A stretch of DNA of 64,000 nt from Merluccius polli. Lineage: Eukaryota; Chordata; Actinopteri; Gadiformes; Merlucciidae. Location of the stretch: positions 119,501-183,500 of the forward strand of contig JAOPHQ010003137.1 in NCBI GenBank assembly GCA_030340625.1, in the 5' to 3' direction. Below are positions 21,301 through 29,720 of this stretch, in pieces. Under the pieces are notes generated by a model. The model made no database searches. It was not told the origin of the DNA and saw only the letters and a list, made by a program, of their open reading frames with translations. The translations under genes and the position numbers were made by a program. The stretch's first letter is position 1, and the number at the start of each line of letters is the position of its first letter.

Positions 21301-22454
21301 TCTGCCATTACAGCAACTGGCTCCAGCCTGAACCTGACAAGTACTCCGACTAAGCTGTTAGTTAAATCTGGGCCTTGTAGTAATTCTGAGTTGAGTGAGG
21401 TTCCTTGGTAGGACGCACTGCAGTCAAAGACAACTCTTAAGGTTTTCTTCTTGGGGTGGTACACCCCATGGTGTGGAATGTACCACACTCTGCCATCGGC
21501 CTTGTCTAGCTGTTCACATGGTATCACTTCAGCATATTTATTTTCAATAATTTCTGACATAAAGTCACTGTATTCTTTTTTGAATTGCTCATGTCTTTGG
21601 AATTTTTTCTTCAGGCCAAGGAGGCGCTGTTCTGCCACAGGTTGATTGTTTGGCAGGACTTGGTTTTCTCTCCTGAAGGGTAAGTCCAGAATATAGTGTC
21701 CATCTTCCAGCATTACACTGTTATTCGAACATTTCATGAATTTCTTATCGTCCACTGACATTTCAGGTTTGTCTTCTGATGCTCTTTCGCTGAAATCTTG
21801 ATTATACTGACTAATCAAGAGCTCCTCTATTCTGGCTATTGAGATCCTATTGCATGTGACTGCTGGACACCTAGTTGTGCCAGGATTATAGCCTCCAAGA
21901 GGGCCATTAACAATCCATCCTAGGTGTGTTCTTATGGCAAAAGGTCCACCTTGTTCACTATTAATAACTTCCCAGGATTCCATGACTTTGTGTGCATTTG
22001 ATCCAATTAACAACTCAACTTTGGCGTCAATAACAGGTAACGTCACCTTTTGCAGATATGGCCATTTTGAGAGATCTTCCTTTCTGATCACGTTGTCCTT
22101 TGTCACAGGCATCTCTTGCTGGGTGTAAGCATCTGGTAAAGCAACAAAGTCATAACTATTCAATCCAGCAACTTCAAGCCCTGTGACTAGACATGGGGGG
22201 ATGCATTTCTCTTGATTCAAAGTACGCAACATAATGCTGTTTTTTTTTCCTGTAATTTGCAGTTTTGACATTAGTTGTTCAGTGCAAAAGGTAGCGGAAC
22301 TGCCTGAGTCAAGGAAAGCATATGTCTCAATTATCTGAGCACTTTTGCTGCTTTTTACCTGGACAGGAATAATGGAAAGTGCACATTCATTCTTACCGGC
22401 CCCAATATGCCCACAAGATTTTAAGGTAGCAGGTTGATTACAGTCATGGTCCAC
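18372..22454 (-). CDS. BEL/Pao pol: protease, reverse transcriptase, RNase H, integrase
   Basis: 1360 codons, no internal stop. Domains in order: aspartic protease (FLDSGSSATFC, residues 47-57); reverse transcriptase with FYVDD (about 463-467); RNase H with acidic residues in FSDAS (645), MELS (690), WTDS (720) and NPADD (about 767); integrase zinc region with HERTGH and CVICRR (1021-1026); integrase core with GMDYFG (Asp 1057), RSDNGT (Asp 1119) and VWERI (Glu 1169). The C-terminal tail (WMLGRV) closes the integrase. All catalytic residues I can check are present. It lies in the same frame as gag upstream, separated by a stop at 22527-22529, so the ATG at 22454 may not be the natural start. 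Confidence 0.92.
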   Translation of the reverse strand: MDHDCNQPATLKSCGHIGAGKNECALSIIPVQVKSSKSAQIIETYAFLDSGSSATFCTEQLMSKLQITGKKNSIMLRTLNQEKCIPPCLVTGLEVAGLNSYDFVALPDAYTQQEMPVTKDNVIRKEDLSKWPYLQKVTLPVIDAKVELLIGSNAHKVMESWEVINSEQGGPFAIRTHLGWIVNGPLGGYNPGTTRCPAVTCNRISIARIEELLISQYNQDFSERASEDKPEMSVDDKKFMKCSNNSVMLEDGHYILDLPFRRENQVLPNNQPVAEQRLLGLKKKFQRHEQFKKEYSDFMSEIIENKYAEVIPCEQLDKADGRVWYIPHHGVYHPKKKTLRVVFDCSASYQGTSLNSELLQGPDLTNSLVGVLVRFRLEPVAVMADIRSMFHQVRVSAKDVDFLRFLWWPEGDVDQRAVEHRMLVHLFGAVSSPSCASFALKRTAEDNKGNFASEVIHNIKNNFYVDDCLKSLPSDQEAVQLVEDLSGACQKGGFHLTKWASNSRTVLSAIPQEDRAKEVKMLDLEKDELPMERALGLQWCIENDAFMFKITLKQKPLTRRGLLSAVSSVYDPLGFLAPLILPVKHMLQQLCKEKYGWDEPIPSATSQKWIEWTSSLEKLNDFSVARCFKSKHFGKPTRAQLHHFSDASENGYGTASYLRMENDQAEVCVSFMMGKGRLAPLKHMTIPRMELSAAVLSVRVDKMLRLELQLELESSVFWTDSQTVLKYIANEHARFYTFFANRISIIQENSNLSQWRFVGTKSNPADDVSRGLTVKRFLECRRWIAGPTFLCEPEDEWPVHPVDFQLSPMVDQEVKKKVTVLSTNVQDKESPITQLLSHFSDWLKLKKVVAWFLKFKNMLKILARQRKEIESTNMCPQSKEVALKMQAFKSTLGGQSLDIEDLEMAEKVIIRISQTQTFSKELTKLEMAPPGVQRTSCILKLDPILDNGILRVGGRLCRSAMPEQVKHPIILHKSHPISSLILRHIHERTGHSGRNHVLSELRKRYWITNANSAVRSIINKCVICRRVAGRTKIQKMADLPQERLMPDLPPFTNTGMDYFGPIATKRARSLVKRYGVVFTCMSSRAVHLEMAYSLDTDSCICAIRRCMCRRGQVSHIRSDNGTNLVGAEKELRKALVSFDQDKIRNSLLKDNIKWSFNPPAASHHGGVWERIIRMVRKVLLSVLQQQVLDDEGLCTILCEVEAILNSRPITTTSPDPHDLEALTPNHILLLKSKPVLPPRIFQKSDMYLRRRWKQAQYIADLFWKRWAQEYLPLLQERQKWINPKKNIQTGDIVLIVDATAPRGSWMLGRVLQTFQDGKGLVRSVRIRTKTSVLERPITKVCLLVDNCSPDNQPNQPSGST

Positions 22455-22526
22455 AGGAGGTCTCTGCGTCTCTGCAACTTTTCTTATCGTTTGTTGATAC
22501 TCTATGTGTAGAAGTCCAGGATGTGG

Positions 22527-22529
22527 TTA
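22527..22529 (-). other. In-frame TAA between gag and pol
   Basis: The gag frame and pol frame are identical (24503 minus 22454 is divisible by 3), and the 73 nt between the stop and the pol ATG are open in that frame. One TAA is the only barrier to a single gag-pol protein. Confidence 0.85.
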
Positions 22530-24503
22530 CTTACATACGTCACATGTCAGGCGCCTTTTGCAGTCCTTGCTGATGTGTCCTTTTGCAAGACATCCAAAGC
22601 AGATTCCGTTTTTTCTTAAGAAGTCAATTTTCTCTTTGTTTGACTTTTTTCTTAAACTTGAGCACTGTGCAAGTGTGTGCGTACCCCTGCAGAATACACA
22701 ATGTACTGGTTGAATCAGTTGGTCAATTGTTGTGGCGAAATTTCGCGTACATTTGGGTTTGAGCAGAGGTCTTGATTTGTCTTTACTCTGAGGGTCATCT
22801 AAGATGTTGCCAAACACTGGGTCGGAATAGATGCGAACTTGTTTTTCAAGGAATTGGACAAGATTGTGGAATGTTACTCTTGTATTGTTTTGTGTTTGCA
22901 TATCTGAAGCGACTGACCTCCATCTGTCACGAATTTTGTAAGGAAGTTTAAACACTATGGCTTTGATGTTGGATGCCAGATTCAATTCATCCATGTACAT
23001 CATACTTTCCATTGAATTACAGCAGCTTCTAAGAAACAGTGTGTATGTCTGCAATGCTTTTGGATCTTCTGCTTTGATTGGTGACCAGGAAAGAGCCTTT
23101 TCTATATAGGCGTTTGCAATCCTATATTCACTGCCATAATTTTCTTTTAACAGATGTTTAGCTGTTCGAAACCCTCTGTCAGAAGGCAAATGCTGACAAC
23201 TCTTAACAAGCTCTTTAGCAGATCCCTTTGTGTACTGTTCAAGAAAAGACAGTCTTTCCTCACTGGTCTCCACATTGGATTCGATAACTTGTTCAAAAGA
23301 CCGGATAAATGACTGGTACTGCAAAATATCACCGTCAAAGGGCACTATATCTCTTTTTGGCAGAGCGGCAACTTGTTGATGTCTTACCAGAGACTTTGTG
23401 ATGGTGTTTTGGCTTTCAAGGATTGTGTGGAGTTGATCAGGCTCTACTCTTCCCTGTGAAGCTTGTGCTTGATGGGCCGTTGCAGTTGTAGGTGGAGGTG
23501 ACATTCTTGGTGTTTCACTGATCAGTACTGTCTGCCGGCTTGGTCTGGTGGTAGCAGTAGTCTGTTGAACCATTGTTGTATGTCGTGGTTGAGGCATGTT
23601 GACCTCAGTAGGTGCAGGAATATGGACAGTAGAATGATGCCAGATGGCTCCAGTCTTTGGTCTTACACTAGGTGTTATGGCAATGTCTTTATAGTCTAGT
23701 GTATCATCTTTGTCCATGTGTTTCTCGAAATATTCATTCATGCCATCCATGTTTGTTGAATTAGGATCATCTTCATAAATTTCAGCGGATTTTAAAGCAG
23801 ATATTTTGGCTGATGCTGCTGCCAAGTCTGTTTTTATATTCAACAGCTCCTTCTTTTTTCTTAGTTGTTCTTTTTCACGGTTAAGTTCTTCCTCCTTTTC
23901 CTCTAAAGCATGTTTTTCTTTTAATGCAGCAGCCCTCACCAGAAGGGTTGCTCTTTCGGCCTCTGCCCGTATGCGCGAAGAAGCAGTGGATTGTGCAGAA
24001 AGGAGAGAGCAACTTCGTCTTTTTGATGTGTGGGATCCATGATCCCTGATTGCTGAAGCACTGTCTTCAGGCCCGATGTCATCGGTAACAACAGAACGCT
24101 GATCTTGGGTGGTCTCCTCTTTAGTCTCCTCTTCGATTGGTGTCAAGCTGGTCCACCATTGTGAAAGAGAGGAGAGAAACTCTGTTATCACTGCCCACTT
24201 AGGTTCGAACCATGTTTTTGTATCGTTTTCACAGTCTTCTTTATTTAACAAGCGTTGATACTGTGAGTGCGCTTCATTGAACTTGTCCAATTTCGTTGTG
24301 TATATTGTCTCATTAGATGTTACTTCACTAGTACAAGTGGGGTCATTCATTAATTCTTTAATTATATTCATGCGCCTAGTCAGCTGTGTAAGCTTGACTT
24401 TTCTAGTTGAGCGCATTTCTTCCATTGTTTGTTGACTAACTTCATCCCTTTCTGGGTCATCAAAATCTTGAACAAAAGTTTCCTTTGCCATTTCATCAGT
24501 CAT
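22527..24503 (-). CDS. BEL/Pao gag polyprotein with zinc knuckle
   Basis: 658 codons. N-terminal half is charged with a strong coiled-coil stretch (about residues 185-240, repeated E/K/L heptads). The middle (about residues 370-560) is the gag capsid-like region, for example LPKRDIVPFDGDILQYQSF and VSSEERLSFLEQY-like text. The C-terminus holds a C-x2-C-x4-H-x4-C knuckle (CFGCLAKGHISKDC) and the start of a second cysteine motif (CDVCK) cut by TAA. ATG 24503 is the first in frame after a 370-bp leader. Because the second cysteine motif is cut exactly at the stop, the stop looks either acquired or read through. Confidence 0.88.
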   Translation of the reverse strand: MTDEMAKETFVQDFDDPERDEVSQQTMEEMRSTRKVKLTQLTRRMNIIKELMNDPTCTSEVTSNETIYTTKLDKFNEAHSQYQRLLNKEDCENDTKTWFEPKWAVITEFLSSLSQWWTSLTPIEEETKEETTQDQRSVVTDDIGPEDSASAIRDHGSHTSKRRSCSLLSAQSTASSRIRAEAERATLLVRAAALKEKHALEEKEEELNREKEQLRKKKELLNIKTDLAAASAKISALKSAEIYEDDPNSTNMDGMNEYFEKHMDKDDTLDYKDIAITPSVRPKTGAIWHHSTVHIPAPTEVNMPQPRHTTMVQQTTATTRPSRQTVLISETPRMSPPPTTATAHQAQASQGRVEPDQLHTILESQNTITKSLVRHQQVAALPKRDIVPFDGDILQYQSFIRSFEQVIESNVETSEERLSFLEQYTKGSAKELVKSCQHLPSDRGFRTAKHLLKENYGSEYRIANAYIEKALSWSPIKAEDPKALQTYTLFLRSCCNSMESMMYMDELNLASNIKAIVFKLPYKIRDRWRSVASDMQTQNNTRVTFHNLVQFLEKQVRIYSDPVFGNILDDPQSKDKSRPLLKPKCTRNFATTIDQLIQPVHCVFCRGTHTLAQCSSLRKKSNKEKIDFLRKNGICFGCLAKGHISKDCKRRLTCDVCK

Positions 24504-24875
24504 TTTTGCAAAATAAATCGGCCACTTAGGCCCTTAAAACATGAACAAAATAATCCACTACTTGCAGTCTTCTTAGTGCATTCACACCTTCATCAGTGTC
24601 TTTGAATCAATAGAAAGAGTTCAAATCAGATCCATTTCAGATAAATAATGTTAACAGAAATCCTTTTCACTTGCACACGACCTTTATAATCGTACTTGCT
24701 TTCGAAAGTTTTGAAGATGGCGGTCCTTTGTTAGCTGCCATGTGCTCATCCAAACAATTGATCCATAGAAGTTAGACGTCCAAGTTCAAGGTTTTAAATC
24801 CATGGTGCATAATCCACATAAATCCAAATACAAGTCTTGCGATCCAGTACTCCAAAAGGCAGCTTTCTTACTTAA
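24504..24875 (-). other. BEL/Pao leader between 5' LTR and gag
   Basis: About 372 nt non-coding. I could not assign a tRNA primer-binding site directly after the LTR end. No ORF of note. Confidence 0.6.
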
Positions 24876-25247
24876 TGTTATGGTCTTTTACTAAAACTCC
24901 AGGTAACTGATTGAGAGTTATTTCTTGACTGACTGTCCTTGCCTTCATGGTTCCAAAAACGGATTGTCCACAATAAAGTCCAGGGTTTAACCTCAAAGGG
25001 TTGAGGATTTATTTTAACTTAAACATATGAGTAAAACAAGAAATGAAAAGTTTCTAAATAAGTAATCCAAGCAATCCAAGCTTGTGAGGGCAGGAGACAG
25101 ACGTAAGAAAGCTGTTGCCTCCAATCAGCCACACCAGTCAGGCCTTGAGCAGGTAATTATGTCTTTGGGGTGGCGACATTACACTCCGGGCCTGCAGAGG
25201 GTGCAGACAGGACACTCACACAGAAAGAGTTAATTTTGGCTCCAACA
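24876..25247 (-). repeat. BEL/Pao 5' LTR (right copy)
   Basis: 372 bp, one visible difference from the left LTR. Followed by the ATAAT duplication. Confidence 0.92.
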
Positions 25248-25337
25248 ATAATGAAAACTGATTCCAGAGAATGGTCCAACTCGATGGACATGTGTTATGA
25301 TCATATGGTCTCATTTTGCGCCGGAATTGTCCTTTAA

Positions 25338-26170
25338 TATCCAATATCTTTCTAACTCAGTCAAAAAACAATATAAGCATACCCTATATGAAATATTTCA
25401 GTATGGCCACAGACACTGAGGCTGATCACAACGAGTTGAGCCATCCATCCTACAAGTGCTTACCGAACATCATCATAGCCTACTTTAGGAGACCCTGCTG
25501 TCATTTAAATGTCCGTGATTGGAGTTTCTCTATTCCACTAGGCCTACATATTGCTTTTGCCTTACTTGTTATTAAAAGAGAAAGCTAAACTGAGCTCTGC
25601 TGAATGGATTGAACAAAGGCAACCATGGTTCTATGAATTCTGGATGAAGGAATGAAATTAAACCCTCGCCGTCAATTTCTTATTATTTTAATAAAATGTC
25701 TTATTTCCGACTAACATAATTATCGGTTATCATCATATTCAAACTTGTGACATTGATTTTCAACTGGAAACGTTTTTTTTAATTTGTTATACTGTAGGGC
25801 AACAACAACCTTCAACAACAACCATGCTTGTGCTTTTCCAGTGTCTGTCTTTTTTTCACAACCAAATGGTTGGTAAGAATTTCTTTGTCCACCAGCCACA
25901 GTGGCTGGTGACAAATGTACAGGCCCTGGTGCTGAGGCAGGTTTGCTTCTGCATTAGTATTGACATCTTCTGGATTAATTCTCTCCCTAATTTCTAATTA
26001 ATAATAATTAATAATAAGTGTTTTACACAACAAATTAAACCAGCTTTAATTAATTAATAATTAATCACCTGATTAATCGTCTTATTAATCAACCAAAATT
26101 GTTTTGTTTGAAATCTGCAACACTGATTGCAAATGTATCAGTGTCCACTTTTATTTATCCACTTTTACTA
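25338..26170. other. AT-rich stretch, no gene seen
   Basis: Rich in TTAATTAATAATTAATAATAA (about 25995-26090). Reading both strands gave no domain. The minus-strand LINE on either side of this region could be one copy, but the stretch shows no LINE endonuclease sequence. Confidence 0.5.
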
Positions 26171-27010
26171 TTAAGACTTGATGACTTGCACCCAAAGAGT
26201 TTAAACCAGCTCTGCTCCCTTGACAGACTTGGCCACTACTTCCCTCAGGTCATTTGTGCCGGTGTGGATGATGATATGGCTTAGGGACCCCAGGTTGTCC
26301 TCCTCAGCAGCTCCATGGCATGACTGGAACTTGAGATTTGCAACTCTGTTGTTTGGGAAAAGCTTTTTTCCACATATCTCCCATTTGAGGCCATGAGGAG
26401 CACAATTTGTGGATTTTGTGTTGGGTTGCTTTCTGGAGGTCTGGTAGTGGGGTTTGACTTTATTTTTTTACTGCATTTATATAGCGCTTTCTCATAGGTA
26501 TGACAAATCAGAGCACTTTACAATTATTGCCTCACATTCACACACTGACAGCGGGTCAGCTATGCAAGGTGACAGCCAGCTCACCGGGAGCAGTTAAGGT
26601 TAGGTGTCCTGCTCAGGGACACCTCGGCACTTAGCTAGGAGTAGCTGGGAATCGAACTAGCAACCTTCCTATTACTAGGCAACCCGCTCTACCTCCTGTG
26701 CCACTGCTGCCCACTGACTTGGTGGTGCTGCTGAATGGTTGGGACTGCCATCTGGATCCTGTTGATCTGCTGTCTCCTGTGTGTGTGTGTGTGGGGGGGG
26801 GGGTAGACAGTTGTCTCACAGGTTGTTCGCTGATTAGTGTTTTTACCTTGTCTTGAAGCTTTTGCACCTCTTCCCTGAGCTGCCTCGTCTCCTGCTTTAA
26901 AGCCTCCTCATTGTCTTGGAATCTTTTCACCAGAGTCCAGAGAGCAGACAGGCCTCTCTCTCCATCTGTGTCACTGAGTCTGCGTGGAGAGTTGTTCTTG
27001 TTCTGGACTG
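26171..27010 (-). pseudogene. LINE ORF1 remnant (coiled coil plus SGNH-like block), split by a SINE
   Basis: Minus strand. Upstream part (27010-26721): SPRRLSDTDGERGLSALWTL, then a coiled coil EEALKQETRQLREEVQKLQDKV (about residues 8-29 of the frame from 26930). Downstream part (26454-26171): LMASNGRYVE, then IIIHTGTNDLRE (about 26275-26240), matching the G-T-N-D block of SGNH-esterase-like ORF1 proteins of some LINEs. The two parts join in frame across the SINE insertion. Some stops are present; not functional. Confidence 0.55.
26461..26714 (-). mobile_element. tRNA-derived SINE
   Basis: Minus strand from 26714: GGGCAGCAGTGGCACAGGAG gives an A-box-like start, and GGTTGCTAGTTCGATTCCC (about 26662-26644) is a B-box, so the head is tRNA-derived. 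The 3' end reads AAGCGCTATATAAATGCAGT plus A-rich tail, sharing GCGCTATA(T/C)AAAT with the LINE tail at 16776-16788, the likely source of the mobilising machinery. Flanked by TGACTT on both sides (26455-26460 and 26715-26720). Confidence 0.7.
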
Positions 27011-27059
27011 TTGTCCAGGTGGGAGTGTGTTGATTGCTGTATCTCTCTGCTGTACATCA

Positions 27060-27170
27060 TTGCTCTCTCTCTCCCTCTCCCTCTCTCTCTCTCTGTCTCT
27101 CTCTCTTTCTCTCTCTCTCTCGCTCTCTTTCTGCTGTACCTCTCTGCTCTCTCTCTCTCCCTCCTCCAGC
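27060..27170. repeat. (CT)n-rich microsatellite
   Basis: Compound CTCTCT/CCCTCT tract with GCTGTACCTCTCTGCT duplicated within it (27043-27065 and 27131-27152). The long frames across it on both strands are low-complexity artefacts. Confidence 0.9.
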
Positions 27171-28193
27171 CACTGTTCATCATGTCTGTCAAGGAAGACA
27201 GGGGAGAGAGCAGTGGCAGCTCCCAAGCTGGCCATTTGGTGGTGCGAGGGAGTGGATTTATGTGAGCACCCACAGGGTGGAAGTAAAAAAAATATTATCA
27301 CTGTTACTAAAATAAGACCGTAATTTAGCAAAACCAGGTGTAAACTGCTATCTCCACCAACCACCTTCGAAATCAAATTACATTCTTTTGGTGACGTTGA
27401 AGTGCCTTTTCCGAGGCACTACAACCGGCGGAGGTGTGTGTGGATGTGTGGACCTCCGTCTGGGCATTGGTTGATGATGGCTGCGCCTGAGAGAGAGTTA
27501 AGCTTCTCGGACACTTATAGTATAACGCCATGGTGTGTGGTGTATTTCATATACAACATCGCTCATTATAACGCTAATACACAAGCTTAAAGTATCACAA
27601 AGTTGCCATGGGTTGTAACCATTAGGGTAACACGTCACACTTTCTTCCTAGACCTCATCTTAGCCCAAAACGCATTTTTAATAATCTCATAATGTTCGAA
27701 TTCAAGCTAAAACAGGGGGTTCACTTACACTTTAAGTGATGGAGATGGTTTTTCAGGCCTACCCTGTTAAATGGTTGATTTCTGGGTAACAAGCAGCAAA
27801 ATATATCGAGTGCAGTCAGGTCCGACTTCAGCACCAGAGACAGTGCCGCTGAAGAATCTCTGAACGAGACGCTGTTTGACCACAAGTTTTTGTCTGAGAG
27901 ATACTCTCACTAAAGCAGACTTTCAACACAGTTTGCTGCTGCCAGAGGCACAGGCACCTAAGTGTAGGTTGCTGCCATTTTTCTCACTGTCAACAGCATT
28001 GAGGGCTTCTTATGACAGCAGGGGCAGGCAGCCAATCACAACCCAGGTAGCGCCGTAGTGGGGCGCAGCTTTGGCCAAGTAGAGTCTATACAAATGACAT
28101 TTACAAAAATCCACTGAAAAATGTGGACGATGGCTGACCATGCAACATTTCTTGCCGCCCTAAGCCTACTGGGCTTGACATATATATATATAT
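27171..28193. other. No gene seen
   Basis: No domain recognised on either strand. Ends in a short (TA)n tract (28179-28192) that serves as the target of the next MITE. Confidence 0.5.
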
Positions 28194-28589
28194 TAGTGGT
28201 GGGCATAGATTGACGTAACCCATCCCGGACCGGGAGGGGGGGGTGCACGCGATCGTAACCCACCCAAGACCTACGACCGACGGGGGGGGGGGGGGGGGGG
28301 GGGGTGCGTGCCATCGTAACCCACCCCGGACCTACGACCGACGGGGGGGGGGTGCGCGCGATCGTAACCCATCCCGGACCTACGACCGACGGGGGGGGTC
28401 GCCGGGTAGAGGACGCAGCCGTTCCGCAGCGCAGCCGTTCCGCGGCGCTTACCTTCCTTGGTGGAAATCCGGTATAGACCCAGCTCCCAACCCAACTTTG
28501 AGAATAGATTAACGGCGATAATTTTTTTAGCGCGCGATAAAAGTCTTGTGTTATCGCAGCGCGTTAACGCCGATAACGGCCCACCACTA
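28194..28589. mobile_element. hAT-like MITE carrying a G-rich minisatellite
   Basis: Left end TAGTGGTGGGCATAGATTGA; right end on the minus strand TAGTGGTGGGCCGTTATCGG: inverted termini sharing TAGTGGTGGGC. The flanks are ATATATAT on both sides, compatible with an 8-bp duplication but uninformative within a TA repeat. Interior 28213-28400 is a minisatellite of about four units, each with ATCGTAACCCA(C/T)CC, GACCTACGACCGACG and a G-run. The right part has GATTAACGGCGATAA and CGTTAACGCCGATAACGG, typical sub-terminal repeats. Confidence 0.7.
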
Positions 28590-28614
28590 ATATATATATA
28601 TATATATATATATA
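28590..28614. repeat. (TA)n microsatellite
   Basis: About 12 TA units adjoining the MITE. Confidence 0.9.
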
Positions 28615-29068
28615 TTCTCAATGTGTCACCACCACTAGGAGAGAGGAAGACAGACAGGGACTGAGATAGAGAGAGGACTGTCATGTACATGCCGCTGCTC
28701 ACAGCCCAGCACGACGTCTCCTTGTTCATTATGCGCTGGTGACATCATAACAAAAGCAATCACAGGGCCACGATAAACGCCATGGCTAATTAAAAAGACA
28801 GGCTGACGAGCTAATGCACCCGCGGCTTGGCCAGAGTAGATGCAGACATACGTACACAACCGCACGCACGCAGACATGCACACGCACATACACGTACACA
28901 CATACATGCACACACACATGAAACAATTTGACACAGGCAACTCTGTGTTGGTATTGTTGACTTCAAACCTTTGGTGCTATTGTCTATATTTTTGGATGTT
29001 TTTTTACATTAGATTTCACCAATATTTAAACTTTGAATCTTTAATTTAATAACTTTGCTTGTTCGTGT

Positions 29069-29104
<36 letters not shown>

Positions 29105-29720
29105 GTCGGAGTCTTTTGACCTTTTCGACGCATACTTCGGCTCTTGCCTACGGTGGGTGCAATGGAATTAAGGGATCACACAGGGACAGGTTGTCTCATC
29201 TAATCAATAGGAAGGTGAGGGGGGTCTCTTGGGGGATGGAGTCTGAAATATGAAGTGTGGGATTACCTGTTCAACCACCGCCCCCTCCACAGCTTTTTTT
29301 TAAAGGGCACATCTTAATCAACTGACTAGAAGACATTGAGATGGCGCCTACGGCGAAAGCAAACCGCGATATGAAAAAATAATATATCAGTCACAGTCAC
29401 TCTTTTCATGATATATGTTGTTGTTTTTTGCAGTGCTCAGTTAGTTGTAAGTCTCTGAAGTGTGTTGAAGTGAGATACCAAATCATGATCTGTTGTTGTT
29501 CCACTACTCAATTCTAGATGAAGAAGTTGTAGTTGTGGGTGTGTGTATCATACTCACTGCACTTGACCACTTGGCACTCCCATTCCAGCGTTCACACAGA
29601 GCCTGATTCTACACGTGTACTTTTATGTTGGCACACATTTGATGACACACATTTTCTCAGATGGAACACTGCTAGTTACACATGTAGGAGCTGGATTCAC
29701 ATGTTGCTCGGACCGTGCTT
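28615..29720. other. No gene seen; microsatellites
   Basis: Contains a (CA)n-like degenerate tract at 28835-28920 and (GT)n(AT)n at 29068-29104. No coding homology found. Confidence 0.55.

Larger units (their letters stand above)
17893..25247 (-). mobile_element. BEL/Pao LTR retrotransposon, full length, young
   Basis: 7,355 bp, transcribed on the minus strand. The 372-bp LTRs (17893-18264 and 24876-25247) start TGTT and end AACA on the plus strand and differ at one position that I can see (C/T at about 17909/24892). A 5-bp duplication ATAAT flanks the element (17888-17892 and 25248-25252). Order on the minus strand: 5' LTR (right), leader, gag, pol, polypurine stretch, 3' LTR (left). Both coding regions are long and open apart from one in-frame stop between them. 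Near-identical LTRs mean recent insertion. Confidence 0.93.
17083..25337. mobile_element. Foldback THAP-encoding (P-element-like) MITE, split by a BEL/Pao element
   Basis: Outer ends are TTAAAGGATAATTCTGGC at 17083 and, on the minus strand at 25337, TTAAAGGACAATTCCGGC. Without the BEL element (17893-25247) the unit is about 895 bp with two long inverted arms of roughly 370-400 bp: left arm 17083-17450, right arm about 17575-17892 plus 25253-25337. Both arms share GAACTTTGTAAG, GCTAATTAGC and CAGGATATTCATG segments. The right arm encodes the start of a THAP finger, suggesting a P-element-like parent. No clear flanking duplication was found. Confidence 0.7.

Noticed and set aside
26644..26714. 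tRNA gene on the minus strand
   Set aside because: A- and B-box-like motifs belong to a SINE head; no cloverleaf with a sensible anticodon arm was apparent.
26927..27376. 149-codon minus-strand frame rich in Arg/Glu
   Set aside because: Produced by the (CT)n microsatellite; RERERE text is a simple-repeat artefact, although its edge overlaps real LINE ORF1 sequence.
28835..28925. Possible CRISPR-like or tandem structure
   Set aside because: Degenerate CA-type microsatellite; no spaced repeats. Nothing in the window resembles a CRISPR array.
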